This document shows, one piece after another, positions 8,503 to 21,533 of a stretch of 40,030 nucleotides of DNA. Where the stretch lies: the NCBI GenBank assembly GCA_029778105.1, contig JAKOQZ010000084.1, positions 1 to 40,030 of the forward strand, in the 5' to 3' direction. The position numbers and the translations under genes were made by a program. A model generated the notes under the pieces. That model was not told the origin of the DNA, did no database searches, and saw only the letters and a list, made by a program, of their open reading frames with translations. Position 1 is the stretch's first letter; every line of letters begins with the position of its first letter. This DNA comes from Pseudomonadota bacterium. Lineage in GTDB: Bacteria > Pseudomonadota > Alphaproteobacteria > Micropepsales > Micropepsaceae.

Positions 8503-9933
8503 ATGACACACAATCACGAGTTCTATATCGGCGGCCAGTGGGTGAAGCCCGCCACCGCCCGCAGCTGGGATCTCATCAACCCCGCCACGGAAGAGAAATT
8601 CGCCGACATCGCGCTCGGCTCCTCCACCGATGTGGATCGCGCCGTCGCCGCCGCGCAGGCCGCCTTCCCGGCCTTCTCGCGCACCACGCCGGCCCAGCGC
8701 CTCGAGCTGCTCGGCAAGATCATGGCCGTCTTCGCCCGCCGCAAGGACGAGATCGCCGAAGTCATCTCCACCGAAATGGGCGCGCCGATCTGGCTGGCCA
8801 AGGCCGCGCAGGCCGCGATGGGCCTCGCCCATCTCAACGAGACGATGGAAGTCCTGAAGTCCTTCGAGTTCGAGAAGACGCAGGGCCGCACCCGCATCGT
8901 CTACGAACCCGTCGGCGTCGTCGGCATGATCACGCCCTGGAACTGGCCGATCAACCAGATCATGTGCAAGGTCGCCCCGGCCCTCGCCGCCGGCTGCACC
9001 ATGGTGCTGAAGCCGTCGGAATACACGCCGCTCAACGCCCTCCTCGTCGCCGAGATCCTGCATGAGGCGGGCGTTCCCGCCGGCGTCTTCAACCTCGTCA
9101 ACGGCGACGGCCCCGGCGTCGGCGCCCCGCTGTCCTCGCACCCCGGCATCGACATGATGTCGTTCACCGGCTCCACCCGCGCCGGCATCCTGGTCGCCAA
9201 GGCCGCTGCGGAAACCGTCAAGCGCGTCAGCCAGGAGCTCGGCGGCAAGTCGGCCAACATTGTCCTCGACGACGCCGATCTGGTGAAAGCCGTCGGCGGC
9301 AGCGTCGGCGCGCTGATGATCAACTCGGGCCAGTCCTGCAACGCCGGCACGCGCATGTTCGTGCCCGCCGCCAAGCATGACGAAGCGCTCGCCATCGCCG
9401 CCGCCGCCGCCAACAAGACGAAGGCGGGCGACCCCTTCGCCGAAGGCACCAATATCGGCCCGGTCGTCAACAAGACCCAGTACGAGAAGATCCAGGGCCT
9501 GATCCAGAAGGGCATCGACGAGGGCGCCACCCTCGCCGCCGGCGGCCTCGGCCGCCCGGATGGCCTCAACAAGGGCTTCTTCGTGCGCCCCACCATCTTC
9601 GGCAATGTCACCAACGACATGACGATCGCGCGCGAGGAAATCTTCGGACCCGTCCTCTCGATCCTCCCCTACAAGACCGAAGCGGAAGCCATCGAGCAGG
9701 CCAACGACACCGTCTACGGCCTCTCGGGCTATGTGCAGTCGGGCTCGATCGAGCGCGCCCGCGACGTCGCGAAGCAGCTCCGCACCGGCAACGTTCACTT
9801 GAACCTCGCCGGCCCCGACCTCAAGGCGCCGTTCGGCGGCTACAAGCAGTCGGGCAACGGCCGCGAATGGGGCGCCTTCGGCTTCCACGACTTCCTCGAA
9901 GTCAAAGCCGTGCTGGGCTACGAAGCCGCTTAA
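8503..9933 (+). CDS. NAD(P)-dependent aldehyde dehydrogenase
   Basis: Soluble aldehyde dehydrogenase of 476 residues, oxidising an aldehyde to the acid with NAD+ or NADP+. The fold markers are in order: VGMITPWNWPINQ (about 139-152), cofactor-binding VLKPSEYTP (168-176), FTGSTRAG (221-228), catalytic-base motif QELGGKSAN with Glu245, and the nucleophile in NSGQSCNAGTR, Cys279. EEIFGPVLSI is also present. The length is normal for the family. The ATG at 8503 is fixed by AGGAGGA at 8486-8492. It follows the molybdenum hydroxylase genes on the same strand with a 111-bp gap, so it may be under its own promoter. Substrate is not evident; the setting suggests aldehydes from aromatic or heterocyclic degradation. 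Confidence 0.93.
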   Translation: MTHNHEFYIGGQWVKPATARSWDLINPATEEKFADIALGSSTDVDRAVAAAQAAFPAFSRTTPAQRLELLGKIMAVFARRKDEIAEVISTEMGAPIWLAKAAQAAMGLAHLNETMEVLKSFEFEKTQGRTRIVYEPVGVVGMITPWNWPINQIMCKVAPALAAGCTMVLKPSEYTPLNALLVAEILHEAGVPAGVFNLVNGDGPGVGAPLSSHPGIDMMSFTGSTRAGILVAKAAAETVKRVSQELGGKSANIVLDDADLVKAVGGSVGALMINSGQSCNAGTRMFVPAAKHDEALAIAAAAANKTKAGDPFAEGTNIGPVVNKTQYEKIQGLIQKGIDEGATLAAGGLGRPDGLNKGFFVRPTIFGNVTNDMTIAREEIFGPVLSILPYKTEAEAIEQANDTVYGLSGYVQSGSIERARDVAKQLRTGNVHLNLAGPDLKAPFGGYKQSGNGREWGAFGFHDFLEVKAVLGYEAA

Positions 9934-9936
9934 TAA

Positions 9937-9972
9937 CTGTCACCCCGGCCCGCGTCAGCGCGAGCCGGGAGT
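9937..9972. repeat. Dispersed palindromic intergenic repeat, copy 1
   Basis: Nested palindrome just after the aldehyde dehydrogenase stop: outer arms CCCGGC (9944-9949) and GCCGGG (9964-9969) around an inner hairpin CGCG-TCAG-CGCG (9951-9962), preceded by TGTCA. It shares this architecture and the TGTCAnCCCGG edge with copies near 23804, 26774 and 28433. Confidence 0.6.
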
Positions 9973-9986
9973 GATCGCTGAAACTG

Positions 9987-10016
9987 CAAACGGCGCGGGT
10001 CACCCCGCGCCGTTTG
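9987..10016 (+). terminator. Hairpin terminator after the aldehyde dehydrogenase gene
   Basis: Perfect 13-bp stem CAAACGGCGCGGG / CCCGCGCCGTTTG (9987-9999 and 10004-10016) with loop TCAC. It is followed by TCGTCTT rather than a full U-tract. It ends the aldehyde dehydrogenase transcript and insulates the next TetR gene. The hairpin at 12651-12676 has the same loop and a very similar stem. Confidence 0.7.
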
Positions 10017-10158
10017 TCGTCTTGGGGCGCGGCATACGCATCCTTGACGCCATTGGCGTCCGCCACTTCGGGACAGGCTACGGGGGCAAAACCCCCTGTT
10101 TGCATTTTGAACAACTGTGTGCAATATTGGTCATCGTTGATCTATTTCGCGTGTGACC

Positions 10159-10818
10159 ATGGCCGGTGCTCTCTCCCGTATTCACGACAGCGCCCTGCGT
10201 CTCTTCGCCGAGCGCGGCGTCTCCGATGTGAACGTCAGCGAACTCGCCCAGATGGCGGGCGTCGCGCGCGGCACGATCTACAATCACGTTGAGGAGCCCA
10301 GTCAGCTATTCACTCAGGTCGTGACCGACCTCGCGCGCGAAATGTACGCGCGAGTCGTCGCCAGCATGGAAGGCATTGACGACCCGGCAGCACGCCTCGC
10401 CACCGGCCTGAGGCTGTTCATGAGGAGAGCGCACGAAGAGCCCCACTGGGGCCGCTTCATCGTCCGCTTCGCGCTGAACAACGCCCTGCTGCAGACGATG
10501 ATGGGCGAGGCGCCCAGCGCCGATATTGCGCGCGGTATCGAGATCGGCCGCTACAAGGTCGAAGCCTCCCAACTGCCGGCTATCGTTGCCGTTGTCGGCG
10601 GCACGGGCCTGTCAGGCATGCTCCTGGTGCTCGACGGTCACATGACGTGGCGCGACGCAGGATCGCAGACAGCCGAACTCATCCTACGATCACTTGGAAT
10701 TTCAGCGCGCGAAGCCCGCGCGCTCGCGACCAGCCAACTTCCCGATCTCGTCGACGCGCCCAGCGGTGAAGCGCCTGTGGTCCGCACCAAACAAAAACAA
10801 GGCAGAGGGGCGAAATGA
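10159..10818 (+). CDS. TetR/AcrR family regulator coupled to an FAD monooxygenase
   Basis: One-component regulator of 219 residues. The N-terminal DNA-binding domain is readable (ALSRIHDSALRLFAERG, SDVNVSELAQMAGVARG, TIYNHVEEPSQLFTQVV, about residues 4-55). The C-terminal half is a generic TetR ligand domain. The ATG at 10159 is preferred. A GTG two codons earlier is possible, and neither has a convincing ribosome site. The stop overlaps the next start as ATGA (10815-10818), so the regulator and the monooxygenase at 10815-12593 are translationally coupled. The leader (10100-10158) is clearly more AT-rich than its surroundings, and a small hairpin GGGGG-CAAAA-CCCCC sits at 10082-10096. Autoregulation by an aromatic substrate of the monooxygenase is the natural inference. 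Confidence 0.88.
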   Translation: MAGALSRIHDSALRLFAERGVSDVNVSELAQMAGVARGTIYNHVEEPSQLFTQVVTDLAREMYARVVASMEGIDDPAARLATGLRLFMRRAHEEPHWGRFIVRFALNNALLQTMMGEAPSADIARGIEIGRYKVEASQLPAIVAVVGGTGLSGMLLVLDGHMTWRDAGSQTAELILRSLGISAREARALATSQLPDLVDAPSGEAPVVRTKQKQGRGAK

Positions 10819-12593
10819 CCCACATCGACATTCCGGTGCTCATCGTCGGCGGCGGTGGCGCAGGCCTCACGGCGTCCATGCTTCTTTCGACGCTTGGTGT
10901 GAAGTCGCTGCTCGTCAGCGCGCAGGCCTCGACCTCGATCCTCCCCAAGGCCCATGTGCTCAACCAGCGCTCCATGGAGATCCTCGGCGATGTCGGCGTC
11001 GCCGGGCGCATCTACGCCGTCGGAACGCCGCCCGAAAATATGCGGTCGTCCGCCTGGTATGCCGGCTTCGCCGGTGCGCAACCCAATGCCGGACGGCGTC
11101 TTGCGCGCCTGGAGGCGTGGGGCGCAGGCGGCGACAATCCGCATTGGAAGGCGGCGAGCGCCTGTCTGTCGACAAACCTGCCCCAGATCCGTCTTGAGCC
11201 GCTTCTCAAGCAGCGCGCCGAGGAACTGGCCGGCAACGCCATCAGGTTCAGCAATGAGCTGATCGACTTCGAGCAGTTCGATGACCACGTCGTCGCGCAG
11301 ATCCGCGATCATGTGACGGGCCAGGACTATACGGTCCGCGCCGCCTACATGCTGGCCTGCGACGGCGGAAAGACCATTGGCGCCAGGCTTGGCGTGCAGC
11401 TTCAGGGGCTGCGCGACGTGGCCCGCGAAGTGTCGGTCTACATGTCGGCGGATCTTTCGCGCTGGGCGAGAGACCCGGACGTCCTCATCCGCTGGATCTG
11501 GGTGCCGGAAGCGGCGGCGCTGTCGGTGCTCGTGCCGATGGGCCCCACGCGCTGGGGTCCGGACTCGGAAGAATGGGTGTTCCACCTGAACTACCCGAAC
11601 GAGGATCCGCGCGCCCTTGATGACGATCGCGTCGAGGCCGATATGCGCGCTGCGCTCGGGATCGGCGACCATCCCGTCACCATCCACAAGATTTCGCGCT
11701 GGACGCTTGAAGGCGTACTCGCCGACACATTTCGCGTCGGACGCACCTTCCTGGTCGGCGACGCCGCCCACCGCCACCCGCCCACCGGCGGCCTCGGCCT
11801 CAACAGCGCAATCCATGACGCGCACAATCTCTGCTGGAAGATCGCGGCGGTTCTCAAGGGCGAGGCCGGCGAAACACTGCTCGACAGCTACGAGCCCGAA
11901 CGCCGCGCCGCGACCGGGCGCAACGTGCAGCGCTCGGTCGAGAACGCGATGAACCAGTTCGGCGCGGGCCCGAGCCTCGGCTTCGAACAGGGCGGCGATC
12001 CTGCGGCAAACTGGGCTTGCATCGATCGGTACTGGGGCGAAGACGCCGGAGACATCGCCTATCGGCGTAATGTCCTCAAGCTGCTCGCAACGCAATCGAT
12101 GGAATTTGACGAACTGAACGTCGAGGCAGGCTTTCGCTACACGTCAGGCGCGGTCATCGGCGACGGCACGCCGCCCGCCGAAACGCCTGACGACATTCGC
12201 ATCTATGAGCCGGACACGCGGCCCGGATCACCCTTGCCTCATGCATGGCTCGAAGATCCCGACGGGAACCGGCTGCCGCTCATGAGCCTCGTGAAGCCCG
12301 GCCGCTTCCTCCTCATCGCAGGTGAGGACGGCAGCGCCTGGTGCGACGCGGCGGCCAGCCTCAGCACAGTGTTGGGGGTGCAGATCGATGCCGTCCGCAT
12401 CGGTCATGCCGACGGAGACTATCGCGATCCGCGCAGCAACTGGGCCCGCTATCGCCAGATCTCCCGCGCCGGCGCCATTCTGGTTCGGCCGGATCGCTAC
12501 GTGGCCTGGCGCAATCCAGGCGGATCGGACACGCCCCGCACTGAACTGGCGGACGCATTGAGCGCGGTGCTCGGGCGGGCCCTGGCGGCATAG
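10815..12593 (+). CDS. FAD-dependent aromatic monooxygenase (TfdB/PheA phenol hydroxylase-like)
   Basis: Single-component NAD(P)H-dependent flavoprotein hydroxylase, 592 residues, of the p-hydroxybenzoate hydroxylase superfamily, phenol/dichlorophenol branch. All three FAD/NADPH fingerprints are present: the Rossmann motif VLIVGGGGAGLTASML (residues 8-23), the central motif MLACDGGKTIGARLGV (around Asp182), and the ribityl-binding motif VGDAAHRHPPTGGLGLNSAI starting near residue 314. A thioredoxin-like C-terminal domain follows. The GDAAHRHPP stretch and overall length resemble 2,4-dichlorophenol 6-monooxygenases. Substrates could equally be other phenols or polyketide-like aromatics. The start is fixed by the ATGA overlap with the TetR gene. 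No ring-cleavage genes follow; a terminator does. Confidence 0.88.
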   Translation: MTHIDIPVLIVGGGGAGLTASMLLSTLGVKSLLVSAQASTSILPKAHVLNQRSMEILGDVGVAGRIYAVGTPPENMRSSAWYAGFAGAQPNAGRRLARLEAWGAGGDNPHWKAASACLSTNLPQIRLEPLLKQRAEELAGNAIRFSNELIDFEQFDDHVVAQIRDHVTGQDYTVRAAYMLACDGGKTIGARLGVQLQGLRDVAREVSVYMSADLSRWARDPDVLIRWIWVPEAAALSVLVPMGPTRWGPDSEEWVFHLNYPNEDPRALDDDRVEADMRAALGIGDHPVTIHKISRWTLEGVLADTFRVGRTFLVGDAAHRHPPTGGLGLNSAIHDAHNLCWKIAAVLKGEAGETLLDSYEPERRAATGRNVQRSVENAMNQFGAGPSLGFEQGGDPAANWACIDRYWGEDAGDIAYRRNVLKLLATQSMEFDELNVEAGFRYTSGAVIGDGTPPAETPDDIRIYEPDTRPGSPLPHAWLEDPDGNRLPLMSLVKPGRFLLIAGEDGSAWCDAAASLSTVLGVQIDAVRIGHADGDYRDPRSNWARYRQISRAGAILVRPDRYVAWRNPGGSDTPRTELADALSAVLGRALAA

Positions 12594-12650
12594 ACGTCCA
12601 GAAGACCGACAGGGCGAGCAGACGCGCCCCTCCCTTGGTCACAAACGAAA

Positions 12651-12680
12651 ACGGGCGCGGCTCACGCCGCGCCCGTCTTT
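12651..12680. terminator. Bidirectional terminator between monooxygenase and katG
   Basis: Perfect 11-bp stem ACGGGCGCGGC / GCCGCGCCCGT (12651-12661 and 12666-12676), loop TCAC. On the plus strand CTTT follows and an A-rich stretch (ACAAACGAAA) precedes, so both converging genes end here. It has the same loop and nearly the same stem as the hairpin at 9987-10016. Confidence 0.8.
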
Positions 12681-12697
12681 AATTCAATCGCTGACGA

Positions 12698-15179
<2,482 letters not shown>

Positions 15180-16706
15180 ATGCACAAGGGCCACTTAAGC
15201 GCCATCGACGCCGGGTTTCTCTATCTCGAGACGCCCGAGATGCCGATGCATGTCGGCGCGCTCTATCTGCTGAAACCGCCCGCCCACGGCACCGACAATT
15301 ACGTCGCCGAATACAAGGCGATGATCGAATCCCGCATGCATCTCGCGCCGTTGTTCACCCACAAGCTGGCGAACATGCCGTTCGATCTGGCCAATCCGGT
15401 GTGGATCGAGGACGACGACATCGACATCGACTATCACATCCGCCAGGTCACCCTCACCAAGCCCGGCACGATGGAGCAGCTGGAAAAGCTGATCGGCCGC
15501 CTCCATTCCTCGCTGCTCGACCGCTCGCGCCCCTTGTGGGAGTTCTTCATCATCGACGGGCTGCAGAACGGCGATCTCGCCTTCTATTCCAAGGTCCACC
15601 ACGCCGCGCTCGACGGCCAGGCCGGGATGAAGCTGACGCTGGCCCTGCTCGATACCACCGAAACGCCGCGCGATGTCGGCGCGCCGCCGCCGCGCGCGCG
15701 GGGCGGGCGTTATCAGCTCGGCATCGGCGAGATGCTGTGGTCGGCCACCACCAACGCGCTCTCGCAATACGCCAAGCTGGCCGGCGTCGCGCCCAGGGCG
15801 CTGAAATCGGCGGTCGACACCTATCGCGCGAAAGACGCCGACGGGAACTGGGGCCTGAAGAAATTCAAGGGCGCGTTCGGCCTTGCGCCGAAAACCCACA
15901 TCAACGTCACCATCACCAACCAGCGCGCCTTCGCCGCACAGTCGCTGCCGATCGCCGAAGTGAAGGCCGTCGGCAAGACGGTAGGCGCCACCGTCAACGA
16001 CATGGTGCTCGCGCTCGCGTCCGGCGCCCTGCTGCGCTACTTCGCCGATTACGGCACGAAGCTCGGCAAGTCGCTGATCGCCGCCGTCCCCATGTCGATG
16101 CGGGCCGAAGGCGACACCTCGCAGAACAACCAGGTCTCGATGCTGCCCGTGTCGCTCCACAGCGACATCCGCGACCCGCTTCAGCGCCTCGCCGCCATCA
16201 GAAAATCGTCGAGCCGCATGAAGGATCTCGGCTCAAAGATGAAGGGGCTCGGCGCGCTCGATTTCCCCTCCATCGGCACGCCCTGGCTGATGACCGGCCT
16301 CGTCTCGCTGTTCGGCCGCTCCAATCTGGCGGACTCGCTTCCGCCCATCGCCAATGTGGCGATCTCCAACGTGCCCGGGCCGAACTACCCGCTCTACATG
16401 ACCGGCGCGATGCTGCGCGCGATGTATCCGGTCTCGATCCCCACCCACGGCATCGGCTGCAACATCACCGTGCAGTCCTATAACGGCCACCTCGATTTCG
16501 GCATCACCGCCTGCCGCCGCGCGATGCCCGATGCGAAAAAGCTCGCGAACTACCTGAAGGACGCGCTTGAGGAACTGAAAGAGGCCGCCGCCAAGGCGCC
16601 TCCGCCGGAAGCCGCCAAGCCGGCCGAAAAGCCCGCCAAAGCCTCGAAATCCGCCGCCAGACCGCGCGCCGCAAAGGCAGCAGCGGGCGAGCGCCTCCAT
16701 TCCTGA
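15180..16706 (+). CDS. Wax ester synthase/diacylglycerol acyltransferase (WS/DGAT)
   Basis: Acyl-CoA-dependent O-acyltransferase of 508 residues that makes wax esters and/or triacylglycerol for lipid storage. The N-terminus (LSAIDAGFLYLETPEMPMHV) and the catalytic motif HHAALDG (His140, His141, Asp145, Gly146), matching HHxxxDG, are diagnostic. The PLW motif (SRPLWEFFIIDGL) and the C-terminal ISNVPGPNYPLYMTGA are also present. From about residue 465 there is a 40-residue Lys/Ala/Pro tail (AAKAPPPEAAKPAEKPAKAS and on), unusual for the family and likely disordered. The frame is open to 15003, but the ATG at 15180 matches the family start. The stop is 24 bp before an acyl-CoA synthetase gene, which would supply its substrate. 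Confidence 0.92.
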   Translation: MHKGHLSAIDAGFLYLETPEMPMHVGALYLLKPPAHGTDNYVAEYKAMIESRMHLAPLFTHKLANMPFDLANPVWIEDDDIDIDYHIRQVTLTKPGTMEQLEKLIGRLHSSLLDRSRPLWEFFIIDGLQNGDLAFYSKVHHAALDGQAGMKLTLALLDTTETPRDVGAPPPRARGGRYQLGIGEMLWSATTNALSQYAKLAGVAPRALKSAVDTYRAKDADGNWGLKKFKGAFGLAPKTHINVTITNQRAFAAQSLPIAEVKAVGKTVGATVNDMVLALASGALLRYFADYGTKLGKSLIAAVPMSMRAEGDTSQNNQVSMLPVSLHSDIRDPLQRLAAIRKSSSRMKDLGSKMKGLGALDFPSIGTPWLMTGLVSLFGRSNLADSLPPIANVAISNVPGPNYPLYMTGAMLRAMYPVSIPTHGIGCNITVQSYNGHLDFGITACRRAMPDAKKLANYLKDALEELKEAAAKAPPPEAAKPAEKPAKASKSAARPRAAKAAAGERLHS

Positions 16707-16730
16707 AAAAGCAATCGCAATGAGAGACAC

Positions 16731-18340
<1,610 letters not shown>

Positions 18341-18356
<16 letters not shown>

Positions 18357-19357
18357 GCGTCCAGCGCCGCCAGGTGCACGGCCTGCTCGTCGGGGTTAAG
18401 GAAGCTCCCCGTGAACGAATTGCGCGCGAGGCGAGAGATCTCCTCGCGCGTCAGCCCCACGCCCGCCGCCACGGCGCGGAAATTATCGTTCACATACCCG
18501 CCGAAATAGGCCGGGTCGTCCGAATTGACCGTCGCGTTGAGGCCGAGCGCCAGCATCCGCTTCAGCGGATGATCCTTCATGTCGTGCACGACGCAGAGCT
18601 TCAGGTTCGACAAGGGGCACACCGTCAGCGTCATCCCCGTCGCCGCCAGCCGCTTCACCAGGCTCTCGTCCTCAAGACTGCGATTGCCGTGATCCAGCCG
18701 GTCGACGCCCAGCAGATCCAGCGCCTCGTAGACATAATCCGGCGGGCCTTCCTCGCCGGCATGCGCCACCAGCTTCAGCCCCATCTCGCGCGCCCGCTTG
18801 AACACGCGCGCGAATTTCGACGGCGGATGCCCCACCTCGCTCGAATCGAGCCCCACCCCCGCGATGCGGTCGAGATAGGGCTCGGCCATCTTCAGCGTCG
18901 CGAACGCCGCGTCCTCATCAAGATGGCGCAGGAAACAGAGGATCAGCTTGGACGATACGTTCAGCGTCCGCTGCGCCGCATCCATCGCCGAGAACAGGCC
19001 CTTCGCTACCGTCGCGAACGGCACGCCCCGGTCGGTATGCGTCTGCGGGTCGAAGAAGATCTCCGCATGGCGCACGCCGTCGGCCGCCGCCCGCCGAAAG
19101 TAAGCGAGCCCCAGATCGTGGAAATCCTCCGCAGTCAGCAGCACCGAGGCGCCGGCATAGTAGATGTCCAGAAAATCCTGCAGCCGCGAGAACGAATAGG
19201 CCGCGCGGATCTCCTCCACGCTCTTGTACGGCAGCGTCAGAGCGTTGCGCTTGGCCAGCGCGAACATCAGCTCGGGCTCAAGGCTTCCTTCGATATGCAG
19301 ATGCAGTTCGGCTTTGGGCAGACCGGAAATGAAAGAATCGAGTGACGTCTCTGTCAT
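18341..19357 (-). CDS. Adenine deaminase (adenosine deaminase-like amidohydrolase)
   Basis: Zinc hydrolase of 338 residues, most like the bacterial adenine deaminases that convert adenine to hypoxanthine in purine salvage, rather than adenosine deaminase. Metal ligands His19 and His21 lie in AELHLHIEGSLEPELMFALA. The segments FFDPQTHTDRGVPF, VGLDSSEVGHPPSKFARVF, LVAHAGEEGPPDYV, VCPLSNLKLCVV and TVNSDDPAYFGGYV follow in the family order, with the last supplying the metal-binding Asp. The ATG at 19357 gives the usual short N-terminus. The gene converges with the acyl-CoA synthetase and the stop codons overlap by 16 bp, so no terminator fits between them. It diverges from the antiporter gene at 19474. 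Confidence 0.9.
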
Positions 19358-19473
19358 CGCGGAACATTAGGTGTTGTGTCGGCGCACGGCCATAGGTCAA
19401 ACTGGCCTGCAAGCGCTTGATACCGGCGTTTTCCCCACAATTTTGAGAAGGCCAGACGCCGGAGACGACGCCA

Positions 19474-21294
19474 ATGCCCCACGATACGCCCCTGATCGCG
19501 ACGATCGTTTCGGGTCTTGTCCTCGCTTTTCTGTTCGGCGCCCTGGCGCAGAAACTCCGCATTTCGCCGCTTGCCGGCTATCTGCTGGCCGGCGTTCTGG
19601 TCGGCCCGCACACGCCGGGCTTCGTCGCCGACATCCATCTGGCGGGCGAACTCGCCGAAATCGGCGTCATCCTGCTGATGTTCGGCGTCGGCCTGCATTT
19701 CTCGCTGAAAGACCTGATGAGCGTGCGCGCCATCGCCATTCCCGGCGCGGTGGTGCAGATCGGCGTCGCGACGCTCCTTGGCTGGCTGCTCTCCGTCGTT
19801 CTGGGGTGGACCCTCGCCCAGGGCCTCATTTTCGGCCTCGCGCTTTCCGTCGCCTCCACCGTCGTGCTGCTGCGCGCGCTTCAGGAAAAGCGCATCGTGC
19901 AGACCGAGCGCGGCCGCATCGCCGTCGGCTGGCTGATCGTGGAGGACCTCGCGATGGTCCTCGCGCTCGTGCTCATCCCCGCCCTCGCCGCCAATGCCGG
20001 CACGGGCGTCGCGATGCCGACCTCGGAAATCCTCATCGCCATCGGCATCACGCTCGCCAAGGTCGCGCTTTTCGTCGCCCTCATGCTCATCGGCGGGCGC
20101 TGGCTGGTGCCGCGCCTGCTGCACGCCATCGTCCATATGGGCTCGCGCGAGCTTTTCCGTCTCGCGGTTCTGGCCATCGCGCTCGGCATCGCCTTCGGTG
20201 CGGCCAAGCTCTTCGACGTGTCGTTCGCGCTCGGGGCCTTCTTCGCCGGCATGGTTCTGGCGGAAAGCGAGCTCTCCCAGCGCGCCACCGAAGAAACCCT
20301 TCCCTTGCGCGACGCCTTTGCGGTGCTGTTCTTCGTCTCGGTCGGCATGCTGTTCGATCCGAACATCCTGGTGGAACAGCCGCTGGCCGTCGCCGCGTCG
20401 ATCCTTATCGTCGTCTTCGGAAAATCCGCCGCCGCCTTCTTCATCGTGCGCGCCTTCGGGCATCCCACCGGCACCGCGCTCACCATTTCCGCCAGCCTCG
20501 CCCAGATCGGCGAATTCTCCTTCATCCTCGCCAATCTCGCGGTCGCCCTGGGCATCCTGCACGATGACGGGCGCAGCCTTATTCTCGCGGCGGCGATGAT
20601 CTCGATCCTGGTGAACCCCGCCGCCTTCGCCTTCGCCGAACGCGTGCGCAACCGCGTCGAAGGCCCGGCCCGCAAGGCCGCCGCCTCCGCTCCCGCCGCG
20701 CCGGCCGAGGCCGCAGCGGCCCCCGCCCCCGCAGCCGTCCCGGCCCAGCCCGAACCGGCTGTCGCCGAGCCGGACGAGGATCTCGTCCCCACCAAGCTCA
20801 CCGGCCACGCCGTCGTCGTCGGCTATGGCCGCGTCGGCTCGGCCATCGTCGATGCGCTGCGCACGCGCCGCGTGCCCGTGCTCGCCATCGAGGAACGGGC
20901 CAAGCCCGTCGAGGCGGCGCGCAAGGCCGGCCTTGAAACCATCAGCGGCAACGCGGTCGCGAAGGACGTCCTCACCGCCGCCAATATCGCCGGGGCCAAG
21001 GCGCTCTTCGTCGCGGTGCCCGACGGCTTCGAGGCCGGCAGCGTGGTGGAGACCGCCCGCACCATCAACAAGACCATCCGCATCATCGCCCGCGCCCATA
21101 CCGACGCCGAGGAGGATCACCTCAAGCGGCTCAGCGCCGATTTCGTCATCATGGGCGAGCGCGAAATCGGCATGGCGATGGCCGATCTCACCCCCGCCAA
21201 CCTGCCGCCGCAGGTGATGGACGCATCGCCCCCGCCCGAAGGCGGCTCAGCCGAGGGCGAGGACGAGGGCCCGAACCCGGGAACGCCGCGCTGA
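19474..21294 (+). CDS. ybaL: YbaL/Kef-type monovalent cation:proton antiporter
   Basis: Inner-membrane CPA2-family antiporter of 606 residues, probably exchanging K+ for H+. About twelve hydrophobic segments fill residues 5-390, beginning LIATIVSGLVLAFLFGALAQ and including the conserved LAGYLLAGVLVGPHTPGF and GALFFVSVGM-like (AVLFFVSVGMLFD) stretches. A 50-residue Ala/Pro linker (about 390-440) leads to an RCK_N nucleotide-binding domain with the Rossmann motif VVVGYGRVGSAIVDAL around residue 447. A short acidic Pro/Gly tail ends the protein. Domain order and length match YbaL more than KefB/KefC, but no regulator subunit (KefF/KefG) gene is nearby. GGAGA precedes the ATG. Symbol by family resemblance. 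Confidence 0.87.
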   Translation: MPHDTPLIATIVSGLVLAFLFGALAQKLRISPLAGYLLAGVLVGPHTPGFVADIHLAGELAEIGVILLMFGVGLHFSLKDLMSVRAIAIPGAVVQIGVATLLGWLLSVVLGWTLAQGLIFGLALSVASTVVLLRALQEKRIVQTERGRIAVGWLIVEDLAMVLALVLIPALAANAGTGVAMPTSEILIAIGITLAKVALFVALMLIGGRWLVPRLLHAIVHMGSRELFRLAVLAIALGIAFGAAKLFDVSFALGAFFAGMVLAESELSQRATEETLPLRDAFAVLFFVSVGMLFDPNILVEQPLAVAASILIVVFGKSAAAFFIVRAFGHPTGTALTISASLAQIGEFSFILANLAVALGILHDDGRSLILAAAMISILVNPAAFAFAERVRNRVEGPARKAAASAPAAPAEAAAAPAPAAVPAQPEPAVAEPDEDLVPTKLTGHAVVVGYGRVGSAIVDALRTRRVPVLAIEERAKPVEAARKAGLETISGNAVAKDVLTAANIAGAKALFVAVPDGFEAGSVVETARTINKTIRIIARAHTDAEEDHLKRLSADFVIMGEREIGMAMADLTPANLPPQVMDASPPPEGGSAEGEDEGPNPGTPR

Positions 21295-21331
21295 TCTCTC
21301 GCGTTCTGGTCGGGTGAAGCAGGAGCTTGCG

Positions 21332-21517
21332 ATGCCGCCCGAACCCAGGAAGACGCACGAGAAGGAAGACTACGGCGCCACCGGCCAGACCAGGGAAAAG
21401 CCCGAGGTCACGCCAGGCACCCCCATGCCCGACGGCAAACAAAAGTCCGCCCACCACGACGTCGAAGGCGACCCCGACACCCGCAAACGCCGCGAGTCGG
21501 TGGAACAAGGCGTCTGA
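21332..21517 (+). CDS. Small hydrophilic protein of unknown function
   Basis: A 61-residue reading frame starting MPPEPRKTHEKEDYGATGQT and ending RKRRESVEQGV. The ATG at 21332 is placed 6 bp after AGGAG (21321-21325), and a GTG six codons earlier lies upstream of that site, so the ATG is preferred. It lies 37 bp after the antiporter stop on the same strand. The composition (Glu, Lys, Arg, Pro, Asp, no hydrophobic stretch) predicts a disordered cytoplasmic peptide. I do not recognise the family. The good ribosome site is the main reason to call it real. Confidence 0.6.
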   Translation: MPPEPRKTHEKEDYGATGQTREKPEVTPGTPMPDGKQKSAHHDVEGDPDTRKRRESVEQGV

Positions 21518-21533
21518 TATTTTATCGAATGCC

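Noticed and set aside
9934-12697. Integrative element around the TetR-monooxygenase pair
   Set aside because: No integrase, tRNA gene, direct-repeat attachment site or insertion sequence is present. Similar flanking hairpins alone do not show mobility.
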